Positions 42,130 to 50,186 of a DNA stretch of 64,000 nt are shown here, one piece after another. Origin of the DNA: Ruminococcaceae bacterium UBA1405 (GTDB lineage Bacteria; Bacillota; Clostridia; Oscillospirales; Ruminococcaceae). The notes below the pieces were generated by a model. It saw only the letters and a program-made list of their open reading frames with translations, searched no databases and had not been told where the DNA came from. Position 1 is the first letter of the stretch. The number at the start of each line of letters is the position of its first letter. Position numbers and translations under genes: made by a program. The stretch spans positions 43,858 through 107,857 of the forward strand of contig DBQB01000019.1 of assembly GCA_002305685.1 (NCBI GenBank), written 5' to 3'.

Positions 42130-42325
42130 CTCACTGATCCTTCCTGAAAATTAACCGTTTTAGCGCAATCGGATGGGAATGCTTCCACACGCAGAAAACA
42201 GAGACGTGCTGCAGCAACCCGGCTTTTCCGGCGCGATACAGCGACAAGGTCTCATAAAATATAATAACACTTTATTTGCAAATTCCCTTCAAAACGGCTT
42301 TGGATGATATAAAAATTCCATGGGG

Positions 42326-43195
42326 TTAGGCCATCTGCTCCCAGATAGCTGTGCTGCCGCAAGGCAGCGCGCAGCCGCTCTGCTCCACCGGCAGACCGAT
42401 CTCACTGGAGGAAACCTTTCCCTTGTGAGCTCTCCCCACCGTTACCGCCAGCAGATATTCCATTGCCGCCGCCGGAAGGCCGGTGGTATAAGAGTTGAGC
42501 AGAAAAAACAGCGGCTGCTCCGAGAGCACCTGGGTACACAGCTCCACCAGAGGGTAAATCTGCTCCTCCAGCTTCCATACCTCGCCACCTGGGCCTCGCC
42601 CATAGGAGGGAGGATCCATTACGATGGCGTCGTAACGGTTTCCCCGGCGAATCTCCCGCTCCACAAATTTGCGGCAGTCATCCACAATCCAGCGCACCGG
42701 CTTATCGGTGAGCCCGCATCGCTGTGCGTTTTCTCTGGCCCAAGATACCATCCCTTTGGAGGCATCCACATGACAGACCTTCGCCCCCGCCGCAGCGCAG
42801 GCAAGGGTCGCTCCACCAGTATAGGCAAATAGATTGAGCACAGAGATGGGACGTTCGGCTCGACGGATCTTCTCTCCCATCCAGTCCCAGTTTACCGCCT
42901 GTTCCGGAAATAGGCCGGTATGTTTGAATCCGGTGGGACGGATCAAGAAGGTCAGGCCTTTATAATGGATTTCCCATTCCTGTTTGGGCATATGCCGTTC
43001 TTCCCAGTGACCTCCACCGGTACTGGAGCGGACGTAATAAGCATTGGCTTTACGCCAAGCGGGATGCTCTTTCGGGGTGTTCCAAATAATCTGTGGATCG
43101 GGACGCACCAACAGGATATCCCCCCACCGCTCCAGCTTATCTCCGCCGGAGGTATCGATGATCTGATAATCTTTCCAATCCGCCGCAATGCGCAT
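42326..43195 (-). CDS. Class I SAM-dependent methyltransferase, RlmI/RlmK-like
   Basis: A 289-residue methyltransferase similar to the rRNA m5C enzyme family. The SAM-binding motif I is VLNLFAYTGGATLACAAAGA (~residue 118) and motif IV is IVMDPPSYGRG (~192), which marks nucleic-acid (rRNA) methyltransferases of the RlmI/RlmK type; it lacks their N-terminal PUA domain. A conserved opening (WKDYQIIDTSGGDKLERWGDILLVRPDPQIIW) marks a distinct subgroup in which function has not been assigned. Single gene, ~130 bases from glmM and ~195 from ecfA1, with no clear shared promoter. Confidence 0.8.
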   Translation of the reverse strand: MRIAADWKDYQIIDTSGGDKLERWGDILLVRPDPQIIWNTPKEHPAWRKANAYYVRSSTGGGHWEERHMPKQEWEIHYKGLTFLIRPTGFKHTGLFPEQAVNWDWMGEKIRRAERPISVLNLFAYTGGATLACAAAGAKVCHVDASKGMVSWARENAQRCGLTDKPVRWIVDDCRKFVEREIRRGNRYDAIVMDPPSYGRGPGGEVWKLEEQIYPLVELCTQVLSEQPLFFLLNSYTTGLPAAAMEYLLAVTVGRAHKGKVSSSEIGLPVEQSGCALPCGSTAIWEQMA

Positions 43196-43323
43196 GGCGT
43201 TTCCTCCCGTATCTTATATATCTGAAAACCAGCCGCAAAGGTACGGCATTTTTGCAGCCGTAAAATTACCACAACTTTGCCACAATCCCTAGGAATCGGT
43301 AGACCTGCGGTATCTTCCTTCCA

Positions 43324-44682
43324 TTACTCGATAAAATGTAAAATCTCTTCTCCAATCTGTTGGGCCAGCGCACGGATTTTTTCCGTCTCCTTTCCCTCCA
43401 CCATCACGCGGATCAGCGGCTCCGTACCGGAAGGACGCACCAAAATACGGCCTTCCTCCCCCAGCGATTGCTGATGACGGCGCACACACTCCTCCACCTG
43501 AGGATTGTGATCGTACCGGCTGCGCTGCTCAGGGGTTACCCGCAGATTGTGCAGTACCTGTGGAAATGTCTCCATCACCTGCGCCAGCTGCTCCAGGGTT
43601 CTGCCGCTTTGGGCCATCACCGAAAGGACCTGAAGGGCGGAAAGCTGCCCGTCGCCAGTGGGCATATAATCGGAAAAGATGATATGCCCCGACTGTTCTC
43701 CGCCGATGTTATACCCTTTTTCCAGCATCCGTTCCAGCACATACCGGTCTCCCACCTTCGTAATTTCGGTGGAGATTCCTTCCCGCTGGGCAAAACGGAA
43801 AAATCCCAGGTTGGACATCACGGTCACCACCGCGCTGTTTCCTCTGAGCACACCGGATTGTTTCATATGTAGCGCACAGATGGCAATCAACTGATCCCCA
43901 TCCACCGTATTTCCCTGATGATCCACCGCCAAACAGCGGTCCGCATCCCCATCAAAGGCAAAGCCCAGATCGCAATGGTTTTCCTGGACAAACCGCTGTA
44001 GTTGTTTGAGATGGGTGGAACCGCAATCTTTGTTGATGTTGCATCCGTCCGGTGTATCGGAAAGGAACAGGCAGCGAGCGCCAAACCTCTGAAACACCTT
44101 CTGCGCCGTCATCGACGCGCTGCCGTTGGAACAGTCAAAAGCAACGGTCAGACCGTCCAGCTGAAGGCCCGGAACCGTACCCCGCAGATATTCCGCGTAA
44201 TCCTCCACCGCTTTGCCGTGGAGATTATAGGAACTGCCGAGAGCATCCGGCTGAGGACAGTGGTAGGGGATCTTTCCGTCCATGATCTCCTCCATCTCCG
44301 CCTCAGTAGCGTCGCTGAGCTTATAGCCTTCCCGGCTAAAGAGCTTAATGCCGTTATCCTCAAAAGGATTGTGGGAGGCGGAAATCATAACTCCGGCATC
44401 CATCTGATACCGGCGCACCAGATACGCCACCGCCGGGGTAGGCACTACCCCAACAAGATAGACATCCGCTCCCGCAGCCATCAGCCCGGCTGCAATAGCG
44501 CTTTCCAGCATCTGGCCGGAAATACGGGTGTCCCGTCCGATCAATACCTGCGGCCGCTGCTTTGAAGATTTGCGATGCGCCAGCACCATTGCTGCTGCAC
44601 GGCCAATGGAGACAGCCAGCTCCGGGGTAAGCTCCACATTCGCTTTCCCCCGCACACCGTCTGTACCAAAATATTTACCCAT
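43324..44682 (-). CDS. glmM: Phosphoglucosamine mutase
   Basis: Interconverts glucosamine-6- and glucosamine-1-phosphate, essential for UDP-GlcNAc and peptidoglycan. Starts with the invariant MGKYFGTDGVRG; the phosphoserine loop is MISASHNPFEDNG (~residue 99), the metal loop DGDADRCLAVD (~241), the sugar loop GGEQSGHII (~325) and the phosphate loop RPSGTEPLIRVMVEG (~412). 452 residues is the usual length. ATG 44682 is fixed by family similarity and GGGGA upstream; the frame is open to 44772 without similarity. Its own promoter lies at 44785-44812. Confidence 0.96.
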   Translation of the reverse strand: MGKYFGTDGVRGKANVELTPELAVSIGRAAAMVLAHRKSSKQRPQVLIGRDTRISGQMLESAIAAGLMAAGADVYLVGVVPTPAVAYLVRRYQMDAGVMISASHNPFEDNGIKLFSREGYKLSDATEAEMEEIMDGKIPYHCPQPDALGSSYNLHGKAVEDYAEYLRGTVPGLQLDGLTVAFDCSNGSASMTAQKVFQRFGARCLFLSDTPDGCNINKDCGSTHLKQLQRFVQENHCDLGFAFDGDADRCLAVDHQGNTVDGDQLIAICALHMKQSGVLRGNSAVVTVMSNLGFFRFAQREGISTEITKVGDRYVLERMLEKGYNIGGEQSGHIIFSDYMPTGDGQLSALQVLSVMAQSGRTLEQLAQVMETFPQVLHNLRVTPEQRSRYDHNPQVEECVRRHQQSLGEEGRILVRPSGTEPLIRVMVEGKETEKIRALAQQIGEEILHFIE

Positions 44683-44784
44683 AAAAATTCCCCATTTCTT
44701 CCGCCGCAGCCATAGCCTGTATTTTGCGGGCCATCCATGTTCTGCGGCACGATCCATACACATATATGGCATCCAGCATCCAAC

Positions 44785-44812
44785 ATTGTATCCTATGTAT
44801 CCTTATTACCAA
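44785..44812 (-). promoter_or_regulatory. Promoter of glmM
   Basis: Minus-strand TTGGTA (44807-44812), 16-base spacer, TACAAT (44785-44790), in the short gap after ruvB. Confidence 0.55.
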
Positions 44813-44843
44813 AGGTTCCACCTGAGAGCAAAAGGGATTTCCC

Positions 44844-45920
44844 TCAGGTCTCGTCCAATCGAAGCTGTTCCAAGGTAGCGCTGTCCTGCCGGTTCATTTG
44901 TTGGGGCACCGGCAATCCCAGATGGCGGTACGCCAACTCGGTGACGCATCTTCCTCTGGGGGTGCGGGTGAGAAATCCTATCTGCATCAGATAGGGTTCA
45001 TTGACATCCTCCAACGTCACCGCTTCCTCCCCGATGGCCGCCGCCAGGGTATCCAGTCCCACCGGCCCTCCGCCATAGTTGCGGATAATTGCCTGTAACA
45101 TCCGGCGGTCGGTGGCCTCCAGTCCCAGATGATCCACCTCCAGCCGGTTGAGGGCGACGTCTGCGATCTCCCGGGTGATCACTCCATCCCCGATGACCTG
45201 TGCATAATCCCGAACTCGTTTCAGCATACGGTTGGCGATACGGGGGGTTCCCCGGCTGCGTTTGGCAAGCTCCTGGGCCCCATCCCGCTCACAGGGAATT
45301 CCCAGTATGGAGGCGCTGCGCAGCACAATTTCAGTCAGCTCCTCCGGTGTGTACAGTTCCAGACGGAACAACATTCCAAACCGGTCCCGCAGCGGGCCAG
45401 TGAGCTGACCGGCACGGGTGGTTGCGCCTACCAGCGTAAATTTGGGCAGATCGATGCGGATGGAACGGGCGGAAGGACCTTTTCCCAAAATAATATCCAG
45501 CGCAAAATCCTCCATCGCAGGGTACAGAACCTCTTCCACCGCTCTGGACATCCGGTGAATCTCGTCGATAAACAAAATATCGTTGGAGCTGAGATTGGTC
45601 AGCAGCGCCGCAAGATCTCCCGGTTTTTCAATGGCTGGACCGGAAGTGATGCGAAGATTGACCCCCATCTCATTGGCGATGATGGCAGAAAGGGTGGTTT
45701 TTCCCAGTCCGGGCGGGCCATAAAGCAATACATGATCCAGTGGTTCTCCCCGCCGCCGGGCTGCTTCAATATAGATGGAGAGATTCTCCTTTACTTTCTG
45801 CTGTCCCACATATTCCTTCAGGGTTTTGGGACGAAGCGTCAACTCCAAATCATAATCCGCTTCTGTGCTCTCCGGGGAGGTCATCCTTCCCTCAAAGGCC
45901 AACTCGTCAAATTCGCTCAT
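44844..45920 (-). CDS. ruvB: Holliday junction branch migration ATPase RuvB
   Basis: The motor that moves Holliday junctions with RuvA. The N-terminal LRPKTLKEYVGQQKVKENL, Walker A GPPGLGKTTLSAIIA (~residue 70), Walker B LFIDEIHRMSRAVEEVLYPAMEDF, sensor GATTRAGQLTGPLRDRFG and the C-terminal winged helix with NEPYLMQIGFLTRTPRGR are complete. 358 residues, near the usual 335-350. It follows ruvA by ~65 bases in the ruvC-ruvA-ruvB run. Confidence 0.97.
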   Translation of the reverse strand: MSEFDELAFEGRMTSPESTEADYDLELTLRPKTLKEYVGQQKVKENLSIYIEAARRRGEPLDHVLLYGPPGLGKTTLSAIIANEMGVNLRITSGPAIEKPGDLAALLTNLSSNDILFIDEIHRMSRAVEEVLYPAMEDFALDIILGKGPSARSIRIDLPKFTLVGATTRAGQLTGPLRDRFGMLFRLELYTPEELTEIVLRSASILGIPCERDGAQELAKRSRGTPRIANRMLKRVRDYAQVIGDGVITREIADVALNRLEVDHLGLEATDRRMLQAIIRNYGGGPVGLDTLAAAIGEEAVTLEDVNEPYLMQIGFLTRTPRGRCVTELAYRHLGLPVPQQMNRQDSATLEQLRLDET

Positions 45921-45985
45921 GCTGTATCACCATTCCTTCGCCATCGCAGATCGTTTGCATACCGCCAGCCCTCTTTTCGGGAACA

Positions 45986-46588
45986 TCATTTCTGCCCCGC
46001 CAGATGGCGCAGCGCACCTGTAATCAGTTTTTCCACCGGCAAAGAACTGTCCAGTTTTGCCAGTGCTGCCGCTGCTTCCGATTGGGTGTATCCCAACACC
46101 ACCAGAGCGCTGATTGCCTCTCCCAGATTGGAGGCATCCTCCGGAAGGGGGATATCCTTTTGGATGAATCCCTGTGCTGCTTCCAGCCCTTTGATTTTAT
46201 CCTTGAGCTCCAATACCACCCGCTGGGCAAGTTTGGGTCCCACTCCCTGGGCCTTGGTCAAGGATTTGGAATCTCCGGACGCCACACAAAGCGCAAACCG
46301 CTCCGGAGACATATCCGAAAGGATGGAAAGCGCCGCTTTCGGCCCTACCCCAGAAACCCCCAGCAGCATCTTAAAACAATTTAACTCCGACAGATCCATA
46401 AATCCATACAGATCCAGCACATCCTCCCGGATATACAGATAGGTAAAGAGGGTTACCTCCTCCCCCACCTTCGGCATCCTTCTCTGGGAGGAAAGAGAGG
46501 TCAGGCATTTGTATCCCACACCGCCGCACTCCACCACAGCCAGATTGGGCTGGGTCAGCACCAGCTTTCCCCGCACACTGTAAATCAT
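45986..46588 (-). CDS. ruvA: Holliday junction DNA helicase subunit RuvA
   Basis: Tetramer that clamps Holliday junctions for RuvB. Domain I starts MIYSVRGKLVLTQPNLAVVECGGVGYKCL; two helix-hairpin-helix motifs in domain II are FKMLLGVSGVGPKAALSIL and LTKAQGVGPKLAQRVVLELKDK; a domain III ending in LVVLGYTQSEAAAAL binds RuvB. 200 residues is normal. ATG 46588 follows GGAAGGAGAG; the ATG at 46609 precedes it and is not used. Confidence 0.97.
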   Translation of the reverse strand: MIYSVRGKLVLTQPNLAVVECGGVGYKCLTSLSSQRRMPKVGEEVTLFTYLYIREDVLDLYGFMDLSELNCFKMLLGVSGVGPKAALSILSDMSPERFALCVASGDSKSLTKAQGVGPKLAQRVVLELKDKIKGLEAAQGFIQKDIPLPEDASNLGEAISALVVLGYTQSEAAAALAKLDSSLPVEKLITGALRHLAGQK

Positions 46589-46618
46589 CGGGCATTTCTC
46601 TCCTTCCAATCGGGGGGA

Positions 46619-47257
46619 TTATCCACCCCGTTTTTTTCTTTCTCCCGGCAAGGTGCGTCCTGCTCCTCGAAGGTGGCCTCCCCAACTGCTGCGAATCTTC
46701 AGCCCACTGCCGGTAAAAGCGGTGGCCCGGTTACCACCGGTATTATACTCTCCCGCTTTGCGCAGCGCCTCCACCCGAGCCAGAGCAGAGCCGGAATTGT
46801 GGGCGTGACAGATGGCCACTGCCAGAGCATCTGCCGTATCGTCCGGCTTTGGCACCGACTCCAGATGCAGCAGAGTTTTGGTCATCTCCATCACCTGTCG
46901 CTTCTCTGCGCCGCCATATCCGGTTACCGCCAATTTGATCTGCATCGGGGTATACTCATAAAAGGGAACGGTACATTTTTGCGCGCTGAGCAGTACCACT
47001 CCTCGGGCCATAGCCACCGACATGGCAGTGGTCTGGTTGTGCTGGAAAAAAAGCTGTTCCACCGCCATCGCCTGGGGGCGATATTCCTTTTGCAGCTGGA
47101 TCAGCTCATCGTAAATCATCTCCAACCGCCGTTCCAATGGCAACCCGGCAGGGGTCGTGACCGCTCCATACCGCAGCGGAGAGAAGCGGCTGTTTTCATA
47201 ATTTAATATCCCGTACCCCACAATAGCATAGCCAGGGTCAATGCCCATAATAATCAA
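46619..47257 (-). CDS. ruvC: Crossover junction endodeoxyribonuclease RuvC
   Basis: Cuts Holliday junctions. The four acidic catalytic residues are found in IMGIDPG (Asp near residue 7), VEQLFF (Glu near 70), and the later DDTADALAVAICHAH (two Asp near 140). The core is ~165 residues; the C-terminus is extended by a ~45-residue basic tail (GGNRATAFTGSGLKIRSSWGG...RKKRGG), which is longer than in standard RuvC. TTG 47257 with GGGGGA upstream gives the typical MIIMGIDPG start; ATG 47248 is the other option. First gene of the ruvCAB operon, with a promoter at 47475-47503. Confidence 0.95.
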   Translation of the reverse strand: MIIMGIDPGYAIVGYGILNYENSRFSPLRYGAVTTPAGLPLERRLEMIYDELIQLQKEYRPQAMAVEQLFFQHNQTTAMSVAMARGVVLLSAQKCTVPFYEYTPMQIKLAVTGYGGAEKRQVMEMTKTLLHLESVPKPDDTADALAVAICHAHNSGSALARVEALRKAGEYNTGGNRATAFTGSGLKIRSSWGGHLRGAGRTLPGERKKRGG

Positions 47258-47474
47258 AACCAGTCCCCCTGTTGTCCGCTTGTTGGCCAAAAACGAGCAT
47301 TCGACTCTCAGATTTACCTAAAAAATAAAATCTTTGCAATCCTGTCAAACCATCTTTGCGTATCCACCATTACCATAGCTACAACGATTCTCCAGAGTTT
47401 CCAGGATATAGACGCTCTACATTTCTGGAAGAATCCGTCAAGAAACCCGTCGGGAGATACAACAATCTCAGGTT

Positions 47475-47503
47475 ATTATATCATGACCGCCCATCTTTCA
47501 CAA
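47475..47503 (-). promoter_or_regulatory. Promoter of the ruvCAB operon
   Basis: Minus-strand TTGTGA (47498-47503), 17-base spacer, perfect TATAAT (47475-47480). The leader to TTG 47257 is about 210 bases. Confidence 0.7.
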
Positions 47504-47604
47504 TACCATTTCTCCGGTTGCACAACAGATTGGCAAAACTTTTGGAATGTTTTTTGTCGAAACTGCTGAATGTCAAAAAAATGGAACTTTTTTTGAAAAA
47601 AGGC

Positions 47605-47633
47605 TTGCTTTTTGCATTGTCTCATAGTATAAT
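47605..47633 (+). promoter_or_regulatory. Promoter of tRNA-Val
   Basis: TTGCTT (47605-47610), 17-base spacer, perfect TATAAT (47628-47633). Transcription would start near 47640, at the dyad GTTCCA-4-TGGAAC (47641-47656). Confidence 0.75.
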
Positions 47634-47665
47634 CAAAAACGTTCCAAATATGGAACTTGTTTTAT

Positions 47666-47741
47666 GGACGATTAGCTCAGCTGGTAGAGCGTTCGCTTGA
47701 CGTGCGAAATGTCAGGGATTCGAGTTCCTTATCGTCCACCA
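47666..47741 (+). tRNA. tRNA-Val (anticodon GAC)
   Basis: A complete cloverleaf of 76 bases. Acceptor stem GGACGAT pairs with ATCGTCC, followed by A and an encoded CCA. The D arm is GCTC/GAGC with an AGCTGGTA loop, the anticodon stem TTCGC/GCGAA holds the loop TTGACGT, so positions 34-36 read GAC (valine, codons GTC/GTT). The T arm has TTCGAGT. It is a single tRNA with its own promoter and terminator. Confidence 0.95.
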
Positions 47742-47747
47742 AAAGTG

Positions 47748-47790
47748 ATCCGAACTTTTCGTCTTATGCGAAGGGTTCGGATTTGTTTTT
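47748..47790 (+). terminator. Intrinsic terminator of tRNA-Val
   Basis: ATCCGAACTTTTCG (47748-47761) pairs with CGAAGGGTTCGGAT (47769-47782), then TTGTTTTT. Confidence 0.9.
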
Positions 47791-47867
47791 TATATCCCAC
47801 ACCACAGAAGCATCTCACCCGTTAAATTCGTTTTAATCTGATAGGAATAAAGGAGTGAAGCGCTTAG

Positions 47868-48161
47868 ATGGATCGCATCGGATTTACCCTTCAGCAGCTG
47901 CTCGACGCAGCCCTTCACAACCCGCAGCTGCGCAGTGCCCTGCTGGACACCCAAAACCAAAAGGACCCCATGGACGCCTTCTGCCGCATCGCAGTGCAGG
48001 CAGGATATCCCATCACCGTGGGAGAGCTGTTCGCCGTGGGACAAGAATACAGCGATAACCAGTGCAAAAGCACCAACGGCGGCAACCCCAACCCTTACGA
48101 CGGTTTGGACGACGCCTATGAATCTTTTCTGGCTGGTTTACAGCAGCCAATGCAGCGATGA
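47868..48161 (+). CDS. Small protein with Nif11-like leader domain (possible RiPP precursor)
   Basis: A 97-residue acidic protein. Residues ~5-55 match the Nif11-type leader pattern: FTLQQLLDAALHNPQLRSALLD, a short link, then FCRIAVQAGYPITVGELFAV. Many Nif11 leader proteins are precursors of ribosomally made, modified peptides. The C-terminal part from about residue 62 has one Cys (NQCKSTNGG), an Asn/Gly/Pro patch (GNPNPYDG) and an acidic helix (DDAYESFLAGL). A GG pair at the patch could be a leader cleavage site, but no modifying enzyme is nearby, so this could also be an orphan or a regulator. AAAGGAG lies 12 bases before ATG 47868. It ends at a strong terminator. Confidence 0.7.
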   Translation: MDRIGFTLQQLLDAALHNPQLRSALLDTQNQKDPMDAFCRIAVQAGYPITVGELFAVGQEYSDNQCKSTNGGNPNPYDGLDDAYESFLAGLQQPMQR

Positions 48162-48162
48162 C

Positions 48163-48217
48163 AAAAAGCCGAGGCCCTTCTGGACAGCTATGCTGTCGCA
48201 GAGAGGCCTCGGTTTTT
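48163..48217. terminator. Bidirectional intrinsic terminator
   Basis: AAAAAGCCGAGGCC (48163-48176) pairs with GGCCTCGG plus TTTTT (48205-48217). It serves the Nif11-like gene and the convergent ABC exporter operon. Confidence 0.85.
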
Positions 48218-48284
48218 CTATGGGTTTGTTTGATTTTGGGGTTGACCGGCAGCCAAGAAATCGCAGCAATGCGCCAGCTTCCGG

Positions 48285-50186
48285 TTAGGAACCAATGGCG
48301 TTTCCGGTATACAGCTGATAGTATCTTCCCTTTTCCGCCATCAACTGCTCGTGGTTTCCCCGCTCGATGATGCGGCCCTGCTCCAAAACCATAATGCAGT
48401 CGGAATTGCGAACCGTGGAGAGACGATGGGCAATGACAAAGGTGGTTCTTCCACTCATCAGCCGGTCCATACCCTGCTGCACCAGTTTTTCGGTTCTGGT
48501 ATCGATGGAGGAGGTCGCCTCATCCAGTATCAGCACCGGCGGATCGGCGACCGCCGCACGGGCGATAGCCAGCAGCTGACGCTGTCCCTGGCTCAGATTG
48601 GCGCCGTCACCGGTGAGCATGGTCTGGTATCCGTCGGGCAAACGGCGAACAAATCCGTCCGCATTGGCCAGTTTTGCCGCCGCAATACACTCTTCGTCGG
48701 TAGCGTCCAACCGTCCATAACGGATGTTATCCATAACGGTGCCGGTAAAGAGGTGGGTGTCCTGCAACACGATGCCCAGGGAACGGCGCAGGTCATTCTT
48801 CTTGATTTTGTTGATGTTGATGCCGTCGAAACGGATCTTACCGTCCTGAATATCATAAAAGCGGTTGATCAGGTTGGTGATGGTGGTTTTTCCTGCGCCG
48901 GTACTGCCGACAAAAGCAATCTTCTGGCCAGGGGTAGCGTACAGGTTGATATTATGCAGCACCATCTTTTCATCGGAATATCCGAAATCCACATCGTCAA
49001 ACACAATATCGCCAGCCAGTTTCGCGTAGGTAACGGTGCCGTCCTCCTTGTGAGGATGCTTCCAGGCCCAGGTACCGGTGCGCTGAGCGCTCTCGGTTAG
49101 GACGCCGTCCTTTTCGGTGACGTTGACCAGTTCTACATATCCTTCGTCCTTCTCCGGCTGCTCATCCATCACCTTAAAAATACGCTCCGCACCAGCGGTT
49201 GCCATCACGATGCTGTTGAGCTGCTGGCTGAGCTGGGAGATGGGCATGGTAAAGTTTTTGTTGAGGGTCAGGAAGGAGACCAGCATACCCAGTGTCAGAG
49301 AGGTGACACCGCTGAGGGCCAACAAGGCACCCACAACGGCGCACAGCACATAGCTGATATTGCCGAGGTTGGCATTGACCGGCATCAGGATGTTTGCAAA
49401 TTTATTTGCATTCTCAGCGCTTTCCCGCAGCTTGCCATTGAGATCGCGGAAGTTTTCCAGAGCTTTTTCTTCATGGCAGAAAACTTTTACAACCTTCTGA
49501 CCTTCCATCATCTCCTCAATATAGCCGTTTACAGCGCCAATGGCCTGCTGCTGTTTGACAAAATACCGTCCGGCGATACCGCCCAGCTTGGAAGCTGCCA
49601 CCATCATCAGCCCTACCATCGCCACACTGACCAGTGTTAGCGGAATATCCAACACAATCATACTGGTAAAGGTAAGCACCAGTGTAATGGAGGAATTGAT
49701 GATTTGAGGAATGCTTTGAGAAATCAGCTGGCGAAGGGTATCCACATCGTTGGTATACGCCGACATAATATCGCCGTGGGCATGGGTATCAAAATATTTG
49801 ATCGGAAGGGATTCCATGCTCTGAAAAAGCTGGGTACGCAGATTACGCATGGTACCCTGGCCGATGTTCACCATGATGCGGTTATAAGTATAAGCGCAGA
49901 TGATACCCACAACATAGACGCCAGCCATTGACATCAGCGCCATTGCCAGCGCGGAAAAATCTGTGGAACCAGTTTGCACCATAGGAACGATATAATCGTC
50001 AATCAGGCTCTGTAGAAACAGGGTACCGCGCAGGGTTGCCACGGATGAGCCCAGGATACAGATAACCACAATGATAAAAGGAAATTTATAACCCTTGAGA
50101 ATATAACCAAAAACGCGCTTAAGGATTTTGGCAGGATTTTTTGCGCCGCGTCCCCGCACATTCATCTGTCTCGGTCCCATTGGCAT
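48285..50186 (-). CDS. Heterodimeric ABC exporter, subunit 2 (ATPase + membrane domain)
   Basis: A 633-residue fused exporter half. Six membrane helices (residues ~30-330) carry typical loops (FQSMESLPIKYFDTHAHGDIMSAYTNDVDTLRQ), then an ATPase with Walker A FVGSTGAGKTTITNLINRF (~residue 423), Q-loop VLQDTHLF, signature LSQGQRQLLAIARA and Walker B VLILDEATSSIDTRTE, followed by VIAHRLSTV. An insert of ~25 residues between the membrane domain and the ATPase (ESAQRTGTWAWKHPHKEDGT) is unusual. Its start overlaps the stop of subunit 1 (TAATG), so the two form a LmrC/D-type pair. Exported substrate unknown; MarR control suggests a drug or toxic compound. Confidence 0.93.
   Translation of the reverse strand: MPMGPRQMNVRGRGAKNPAKILKRVFGYILKGYKFPFIIVVICILGSSVATLRGTLFLQSLIDDYIVPMVQTGSTDFSALAMALMSMAGVYVVGIICAYTYNRIMVNIGQGTMRNLRTQLFQSMESLPIKYFDTHAHGDIMSAYTNDVDTLRQLISQSIPQIINSSITLVLTFTSMIVLDIPLTLVSVAMVGLMMVAASKLGGIAGRYFVKQQQAIGAVNGYIEEMMEGQKVVKVFCHEEKALENFRDLNGKLRESAENANKFANILMPVNANLGNISYVLCAVVGALLALSGVTSLTLGMLVSFLTLNKNFTMPISQLSQQLNSIVMATAGAERIFKVMDEQPEKDEGYVELVNVTEKDGVLTESAQRTGTWAWKHPHKEDGTVTYAKLAGDIVFDDVDFGYSDEKMVLHNINLYATPGQKIAFVGSTGAGKTTITNLINRFYDIQDGKIRFDGININKIKKNDLRRSLGIVLQDTHLFTGTVMDNIRYGRLDATDEECIAAAKLANADGFVRRLPDGYQTMLTGDGANLSQGQRQLLAIARAAVADPPVLILDEATSSIDTRTEKLVQQGMDRLMSGRTTFVIAHRLSTVRNSDCIMVLEQGRIIERGNHEQLMAEKGRYYQLYTGNAIGS

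Larger units (their letters stand above)
47258..47665. other. Intergenic region between ruvC and tRNA-Val
   Basis: This 408-base AT-rich gap contains the ruvC promoter (minus strand), the tRNA promoter (47605-47633, plus strand) and a GTTCCA-4-TGGAAC dyad right after the latter. The long ruvC leader (47258-47470) shows no conserved structure I can name. Confidence 0.6.

Noticed and set aside
44813..44860. Terminator after ruvB (CCTGAG/CTCAGG)
   Set aside because: Only 6 bp, no T run, and overlapping the ruvB stop.
47258..47470. Small RNA or riboswitch in the long ruvC leader
   Set aside because: No stable conserved hairpin or known class could be seen; only the promoter is supported.
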